Shown: one piece after another, positions 60,185-64,000 of the stretch
Layout: every line of letters starts with the position of its first letter
How positions within the stretch are numbered: the stretch's first letter is position 1
Source: Virgibacillus phasianinus
GTDB lineage: Bacteria; Bacillota; Bacilli; Bacillales; Amphibacillaceae
Direction: 5' to 3'
Length of the DNA stretch: 64,000 nucleotides
Assembly: GCF_002216775.1 (NCBI RefSeq)
Contig: NZ_CP022315.1
Coordinates: 1,116,001 to 1,180,000 of the forward strand
Made by a program: the position numbers and the translations under genes
The notes under the pieces: model-generated
Told to the model about the DNA's origin: nothing
What the model saw: the letters and a program-made list of their open reading frames with translations, nothing else
Databases searched by the model: none

Positions 60185-60257
60185 TGCCCCCGGCAGGATT
60201 CGAACCTGCGACACATAGTTTAGGAAACTAATGCTCTATCCCCTGAGCTACGGGGGC
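60185..60257 (-). tRNA. tRNA-Arg (anticodon CCT)
   Basis: 73-nt cloverleaf with acceptor GCCCCCG/CGGGGGC, anticodon stem around TTTCCTAAA, T loop TTCGAAT and discriminator A. It decodes AGG. CCA is not encoded. Confidence 0.93.
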
Positions 60258-60395
60258 AAATATGAAATTTTTTAAGTGCCAACATCTATTATACAAAATT
60301 GTTGCTCAGATGAAAAGACATACCTATCAAATATGGAATAGACCCTTATGTTATGCTAAAATATAAGAACATCTGTATTGAATGGGGGAATACAC

Positions 60396-61043
60396 ATGGC
60401 AGAGGTTCCGTTCATTGCCATCGAAGGGCCGATCGGCATAGGAAAAACATCTCTAGCAAAGAAACTATCTGTCCATTTTGATTTTCATTTGTTAAAAGAA
60501 ATTGTTGAAGAAAACCCGTTTCTCGGCAAATTTTACGATGACATTGACGAGTGGAGTTTCCAAACTGAAATGTTCTTTTTATGCAATCGATTTAAACAAT
60601 TAGAGGACATTGAAAAAAAATATTTAAATGAACATAAAGCAGTTATTGCTGATTATCATATATCAAAAAACATGATTTTTGCAAAGCGTACCTTACAGCA
60701 GGATAAATTCGATAAGTACGAGCAAATATACCATATTCTAACAAAAGACATGCCAGTTCCCAACATGATGATTTATTTACACGCAAGTCTTGATACTGTT
60801 TTATCACGAATAAAACAACGTGGACGGGAAATTGAACAAAATATTAAACCATCCTACCTTGCACAATTAGCTGCTGACTACGAGGATTATATGAACCAAT
60901 TTGAAGCACTGCATCCAGATATTCCTGTTATCCGGATCAATGGTGATGAAATGGACTTTGTGAAGCAGCAGGAAGATCTAAATAAGATAATTAAACAAGT
61001 GGAGAGCCACCTAAATAACCATAAGGAAACCGCGAAACGATGA
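60396..61043 (+). CDS. dgk: Deoxyguanosine kinase
   Basis: 215-aa deoxynucleoside kinase of the dCK/dGK family. The P loop is IAIEGPIGIGKTSLAKKL, and EMFFLCNRFKQLE plus ADYHISKNMIFAKRTL carry the DR(S/Y)-type substrate region in its dGK form. RIKQRGREIEQ is the lid. It salvages deoxyguanosine to dGMP. The ATG at 60396 follows GGGGGA. It is followed after 14 nt by dck, and the pair is conserved beside yaaH in B. subtilis. Confidence 0.93.
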   Translation: MAEVPFIAIEGPIGIGKTSLAKKLSVHFDFHLLKEIVEENPFLGKFYDDIDEWSFQTEMFFLCNRFKQLEDIEKKYLNEHKAVIADYHISKNMIFAKRTLQQDKFDKYEQIYHILTKDMPVPNMMIYLHASLDTVLSRIKQRGREIEQNIKPSYLAQLAADYEDYMNQFEALHPDIPVIRINGDEMDFVKQQEDLNKIIKQVESHLNNHKETAKR

Positions 61044-61057
61044 AGGGGAAAACTACT

Positions 61058-61744
61058 ATGAATTTACGAGAAAAGTACCACATACCAAACGACAGTATTA
61101 TTACCATTGCTGGAACGGTCGGTGTGGGTAAATCAACAATGACAAAAGCACTGGCAAACGCCTTGAATTTTAAAACATCCTTTGAAAAGGTGGAGGCCAA
61201 TCCATACTTGGAGAACTTCTATGCTGACTTTGAACGCTGGAGCTTCCATCTGCAAATATATTTTTTAGCGGAACGGTTTAAAGAACAAAAGAAAATATTT
61301 GAATATGGCGGTGGATTTATTCAGGATCGCTCCATTTATGAAGACACAGGAATCTTTGCTAAGATGCATTACGAGAATGGCACGATGTCAAAGATTGATT
61401 ACGAAACATACACCAATTTATTCGAGGCAATGGTCATGACTCCATATTTCCCGCATCCGGACTTATTAATTTATTTAGAAGGAACACTTGACGAAGTATT
61501 GGAACGCATCAAAGTTCGCGGCCGCGAGATGGAGAAAAACACACCATTAAGTTACTGGGAAGAAATGTATACACGATATGAAAATTGGATTAATAACTTT
61601 AATTCCTGTCCTATTTTGCGAATCAAAATTTCCGACTATGATTTAATAAAAGAAGAACAATCCGTTGAACCAATTCTGGAAAAGGTCGGCCATTTTATAC
61701 AACAGTCTAGAAAGTGGAAAACGAGAGAGCTAATAAAAAAATGA
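61058..61744 (+). CDS. dck: Deoxyadenosine/deoxycytidine kinase
   Basis: 228-aa partner of dgk. P loop TIAGTVGVGKSTMTKAL, then ERWSFHLQIYFLAERFKEQKKIF, QDRSIYEDTGIFAKMHYE (the DRS motif) and the lid RIKVRGREMEKN. It phosphorylates deoxyadenosine and deoxycytidine. The ATG at 61058 lies nine bases after GGGG. The protein is highly conserved, and the two kinases may form a heterodimer as described for lactobacilli (inference). Confidence 0.93.
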   Translation: MNLREKYHIPNDSIITIAGTVGVGKSTMTKALANALNFKTSFEKVEANPYLENFYADFERWSFHLQIYFLAERFKEQKKIFEYGGGFIQDRSIYEDTGIFAKMHYENGTMSKIDYETYTNLFEAMVMTPYFPHPDLLIYLEGTLDEVLERIKVRGREMEKNTPLSYWEEMYTRYENWINNFNSCPILRIKISDYDLIKEEQSVEPILEKVGHFIQQSRKWKTRELIKK

Positions 61745-61767
61745 GAAATAGTCCCCGCTAATATAGA

Positions 61768-61808
61768 GAAAGAGGTAACTCACCCGAGATGGTGCTACCT
61801 CTTTTTAT
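61768..61808. terminator. Bidirectional terminator between dck and proC
   Basis: AGAGGTA/TACCTCT stem with extra pairing inside, followed by TTTTTA on the plus strand; it also lies at the proC stop on the minus strand. Confidence 0.75.
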
Positions 61809-62616
61809 TTTCTCCAAGTTCAATCGAACGTTCCCGTGCACTTTTCACACAGTCCTTAATAGCATTTTGGAAGTTATACTGTTCAAGGGTTTCCAGTCCT
61901 GCCTGTGTGGTACCATTAGGACTGGTGATTTTCTTCCGTAAAACTTCAGCTGATTCGCCAGACCGTTTTAGCATTTCCCCTGCACCAATGATTGTCTGCA
62001 TAATTAATTCATTCGCGACGTCCTTATCAAGACCCGATTTAACGGCCGCTTCTTCCATTGCCTCTGCTAAATAATAGATGTACGCTGGACCACTACCAGA
62101 AAGTCCTGTCACCGTATGCATATCCTTTTCCTGGATGATAGTTGTTGTTCCAATAGTACCAAATAAGGAAATAATATCATTTAGTTGTTCTTCTGTTACT
62201 CCCTTTCCCCGTGCAATAGCTGTAGCTGAATACCCAATGGATGAAGAAGTGTTCGGCATTGCTCGAATAATTGGTATATTCTCCCCAACTATCGAAGAAA
62301 TCTGTTCAATTGAAATTCCAGCCAGCACAGAAACAACCACTTGATTTGGTGTAATATACTGCTTTATTGCTTCTACCGCAGATGTCAGGTCATGCGGCTT
62401 CATGGATAGTATAATTACGTCAGCATCTGTAATGGATTCTTTTCGATCAGTTGTACATTGTACCTGGTAGCGTTCCTGAAGTCGTTCCAATCGCTCTTTG
62501 TTATCTTTATTTGTAACATGAATCTGTTCAGCATGCAGATGTCTTTCATGAATGATTCCAGCAATAATCGACTCCGCCATTGACCCTGCACCAACAAAAG
62601 AAATTTTATTTAACAT
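61795..62616 (-). CDS. proC: Pyrroline-5-carboxylate reductase
   Basis: 273-aa NAD(P)H-dependent enzyme for the last step of proline synthesis. The Rossmann start is ISFVGAGSMAESIIAGI. IIRAMPNTSSSIGYSATAIARG and the C-terminal TGLSGSGPAYIYYLAEAMEEAAVKSGL are the P5CR signature. The ATG at 62616 follows GGGAGG. A proline T-box leader controls it. It is not at this place in B. subtilis. Proline is the common compatible solute of salt-tolerant Bacillaceae, so it may serve both protein synthesis and osmoprotection. Confidence 0.94.
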   Translation of the reverse strand: MLNKISFVGAGSMAESIIAGIIHERHLHAEQIHVTNKDNKERLERLQERYQVQCTTDRKESITDADVIILSMKPHDLTSAVEAIKQYITPNQVVVSVLAGISIEQISSIVGENIPIIRAMPNTSSSIGYSATAIARGKGVTEEQLNDIISLFGTIGTTTIIQEKDMHTVTGLSGSGPAYIYYLAEAMEEAAVKSGLDKDVANELIMQTIIGAGEMLKRSGESAEVLRKKITSPNGTTQAGLETLEQYNFQNAIKDCVKSARERSIELGENKKR

Positions 62617-62694
62617 AATTTTACCTCCCATTCCAAGTTAGAAACTTTTTGATTATTAACTCCTTAAATCTTTATCCTTTCCGTTAGTGAAAAC

Positions 62695-62945
62695 AAAAAA
62701 ACCTGAAGATCCGTCCTTCATAAAAGGACGGATCTTCAGGTTACATCCGCGGTACCACCTTAATTGGCTTGCATTAGCCCACTTTCATTTGATAACGCAG
62801 AGCATACTGCGGTTAGCTTTTTATTCTAACAACTTCCAGGTAGGTTCAATGACACGACAACGATGGAATCTTTCAGCCTGTTGAATTCCACTCTCTAACG
62901 CGTAGGTACCAGTTACTTGGCCTGTTCATTGTTTTTCTCACTATA
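62695..62945 (-). promoter_or_regulatory. Proline-specific T-box riboswitch upstream of proC
   Basis: Minus-strand leader. Near its 5' end is the AGTA motif (in GGCCAAGTAACTGG). On the 3' side of stem I the specifier loop reads GAA-CCT-A, giving specifier codon CCT (Pro). The T-box sequence AAGGTGGTACCGCGG lies at 62762-62747. A strong terminator (AACCTGAAGATCCGTCC paired with GGACGGATCTTCAGGTT, then T6) follows at 62742-62695. Uncharged tRNA-Pro should stabilise the antiterminator and turn proC on. The codon agrees with the enzyme's product. Confidence 0.92.
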
Positions 62946-62956
62946 TATTTCCACAT

Positions 62957-62985
62957 AATATACTTCTATGTCTATTTATTGTCAA
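62957..62985 (-). promoter_or_regulatory. Promoter of the T-box-proC unit
   Basis: Minus strand TTGACA (62985-62980), 17-bp spacer, TATATT (62962-62957). Confidence 0.85.
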
Positions 62986-62990
62986 GTTTT

Positions 62991-63050
62991 AAGAAAAGTG
63001 CAAGCGTCCCTTGCTTATGACGGCAGCTTCTGGGCGCTGGAGCTAGACAT
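62991..63050 (+). repeat. Internally deleted family B unit
   Basis: agaaaagtgcaagcg joins directly to tcccttgcttatgacggcagcttctgg and ends ggagctagaca: the outer ends and the 3' arm of a type 1 unit, with the 5' arm missing. Confidence 0.6.
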
Positions 63051-63079
63051 ATTTTCGTTTATACTTTCTGATCCTTTAA

Positions 63080-63113
63080 AAAAATAAAACCGCTGCAAGT
63101 TGCAGCGGTTTTA
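63080..63113 (-). terminator. Terminator after tRNA-Ser
   Basis: Near-perfect palindrome AAAACCGCTGCA/TGCAGCGGTTTT followed by ATTTTTTT on the minus strand. Confidence 0.88.
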
Positions 63114-63147
63114 TGTATCTCCAAAATTATGCGCTTTTTTAAGTAAA

Positions 63148-63240
63148 TGGAGGAGGTAGAGGGATTCGAACCCCCGCGCGGTTTGACCCGCCTGTCGGTT
63201 TTCAAGACCGGTCCCTTCAGCCAGACTTGGGTATACCTCC
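63148..63240 (-). tRNA. tRNA-Ser (anticodon TGA)
   Basis: 93-nt class II tRNA with a long variable arm. Acceptor GGAGGTA/TACCTCC, anticodon stem CGGTC around TTGAAAA, T loop TTCGAAT. The 3' end is TCCA, so CCA is encoded but the discriminator base is T. B. subtilis has the corresponding tRNA-Ser next to serS in this map region. Confidence 0.92.
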
Positions 63241-63256
63241 GTAATCGACAAGTAAT

Positions 63257-63285
63257 AATATATCATGGTTGAAATAGCTTGTCAA
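63257..63285 (-). promoter_or_regulatory. Promoter of tRNA-Ser
   Basis: Minus strand TTGACA (63285-63280), 17-bp spacer, TATATT (63262-63257), 17 bases before the tRNA. Confidence 0.82.
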
Positions 63286-63312
63286 TTATCTGGTGGAAAA
63301 AATTTAATTAAT

Positions 63313-63549
63313 TTATGATAAAATGCCCACCAATACGATATATAAATTCCAAACTGAGTGTGTGGCGAAAGATACAGTCCAAGAATTTGTATAAAGATAT
63401 AAAAACGTAAAAGCAATTCCTAATACTAATCCGAATAACGGATAATTGTCATGTCCTGATGCAAAGAAAATTACTGAAAATAGTACGCAAATCCATACAG
63501 GAATATACTTCCGAAGTTGACCAATGAGCAACTCCCTAAAATACAGTTC
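63313..63549 (-). pseudogene. CPBP-family intramembrane protease, 3' fragment cut by an IS element
   Basis: C-terminal part of a CPBP (CAAX-protease-like) membrane protein. The reading begins in the first catalytic motif (ELYFRELLIGQLRKYIPVW, normally EExxFR) and continues through FASGHDNYPLFGLVLGIAF and FATHSVWNLYIVL, the two histidine motifs. Upstream the frame runs into IS-like sequence and a stop codon, so the N-terminal part and the first glutamate are lost. It is non-functional as it stands. Confidence 0.78.
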
Positions 63550-63550
63550 C

Positions 63551-64000
63551 GGGAGTTTGACACTTAAATATTAAGAAAATGCCTAAAAAGCCTTTCATGG
63601 CTTTATTTTTTTGTCAAATTTCCCGTTAAATTATTGAGTACTATTTAGTACCATGATATAATAGAGGTATCTTATAAGTTGTGAGGGATTTCTATGCGCA
63701 TTAAAAAAAGTGTATCCAAGAATTCAGTCTCATATTCGGTTATTGAAAATGTCAGAGATATCAATGGAAACTCGACAACGAAGGTTGTCAAGGCATTGGG
63801 AAATGAACAGGAAATTCGTGAAAAACACCCCGGTGTTGATCCAGAGGAGTGGGCTCGAGAATATGCAAAAAAATTAACGGAAGAAAAGAAAAGGAACTCG
63901 GAGAAAGTTATCATCAAACAGGATCCAAACAAATATATATCCAAAGGAAATAAACGATCTTATAACATCGGTTACCTCTTTTTAAAGTCTATCTATCATC
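63551..64000 (+). mobile_element. Insertion sequence, left part (IS1634-like), runs off the window
   Basis: The CPBP reading frame breaks at about 63550. From there the sequence reads gggagtttgacacttaaa, a likely terminal repeat, then a promoter-like stretch and a transposase gene. The right end is beyond the window, so the inverted repeat partner and target duplication cannot be checked. Confidence 0.7.
63694..64000 (+). CDS. IS1634-family-like transposase, N-terminal part
   Basis: First 102 residues of a transposase. MRIKKSVSKNSVSYSVIENVRDINGNSTTKVVKALG, HPGVDPEEWAREYAKKL and SYNIGYLFLKSIYH resemble the N-terminal region of IS1634-type (IS4-related, DDE) transposases common in Bacillaceae. 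The catalytic DDE residues lie beyond the window. GTGAGGG upstream is a plausible ribosome site. Confidence 0.75.
   Translation, partial: MRIKKSVSKNSVSYSVIENVRDINGNSTTKVVKALGNEQEIREKHPGVDPEEWAREYAKKLTEEKKRNSEKVIIKQDPNKYISKGNKRSYNIGYLFLKSIYH

Overview
This is a 64 kb stretch of a low-GC, endospore-forming Bacillota chromosome (Bacillaceae; protein sequences and repeats look like the Virgibacillus/Oceanobacillus group, but the genus is inference). The gene order is the origin-proximal 'dnaA side' of the Bacillus subtilis map (coaX, ftsH, hpt, tilS ... dnaX, dgk/dck) read backwards. Almost every core gene is on the minus strand, so oriC should lie beyond the right end and transcription runs away from it.

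Layout from left to right. 1-9 kb: 5' end of coaX, then ftsH-hpt-tilS-yabT-yabS-spoIIE. 9-11.7 kb: an accessory MarR regulator/MFS exporter pair and tRNA-Met. 12-28 kb: yabR-divIC-yabQ-yabP-rqcP-mazG-yabM, spoVT, mfd, fin, pth, ctc, prs, glmU, spoVG, purR. 28-42 kb: ispE, two tandem oligopeptide-binding lipoproteins, sspF, veg, yabG, rsmA-rnmV, an rpfB-like gene, a frameshifted tatD, metS, and abrB on the plus strand. 42-55 kb: rsmI, yazA, trmN6, yabA, ricT, holB, darA, tmk, yaaO, a CDF metal transporter, gin, bofA, yaaL, recR, ebfC, dnaX, the large SRP RNA, tadA. 55-64 kb: an isochorismatase, the sleL/yaaH cortex hydrolase, a DJ-1 protein, acsA, tRNA-Arg, dgk-dck, proC behind a proline T-box, tRNA-Ser, and an IS element that has cut a CPBP protease gene.

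The genes combine translation and tRNA maturation, DNA replication and repair (dnaX, holB, recR, mfd, yabA), nucleotide supply (prs, purR, hpt, dgk, dck, tmk) and a dense set of sporulation functions. Several sporulation promoters can be read directly: a spoIIE promoter with the atypical 21-bp spacer, tandem Spo0A boxes at abrB, sigma-F promoters for fin and gin, sigma-G for spoVT, sigma-E for sleL, sigma-K for yabG, sigma-H for spoVG and sigma-B for ctc.

The least ordinary content is intergenic. Four repeat families fill the gaps between genes. Family B is a roughly 121-bp modular hairpin unit in tandem arrays, whose stems differ between copies by compensatory changes. Family A is a GC-rich core placed inside perfect inverted repeats whose sequence differs at each locus. 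Family C is a terminator-like hairpin with a long conserved tail. Family D is a tandem repeat of about 21 nt next to half units of family B. No defence island, CRISPR array or biosynthetic cluster was seen.
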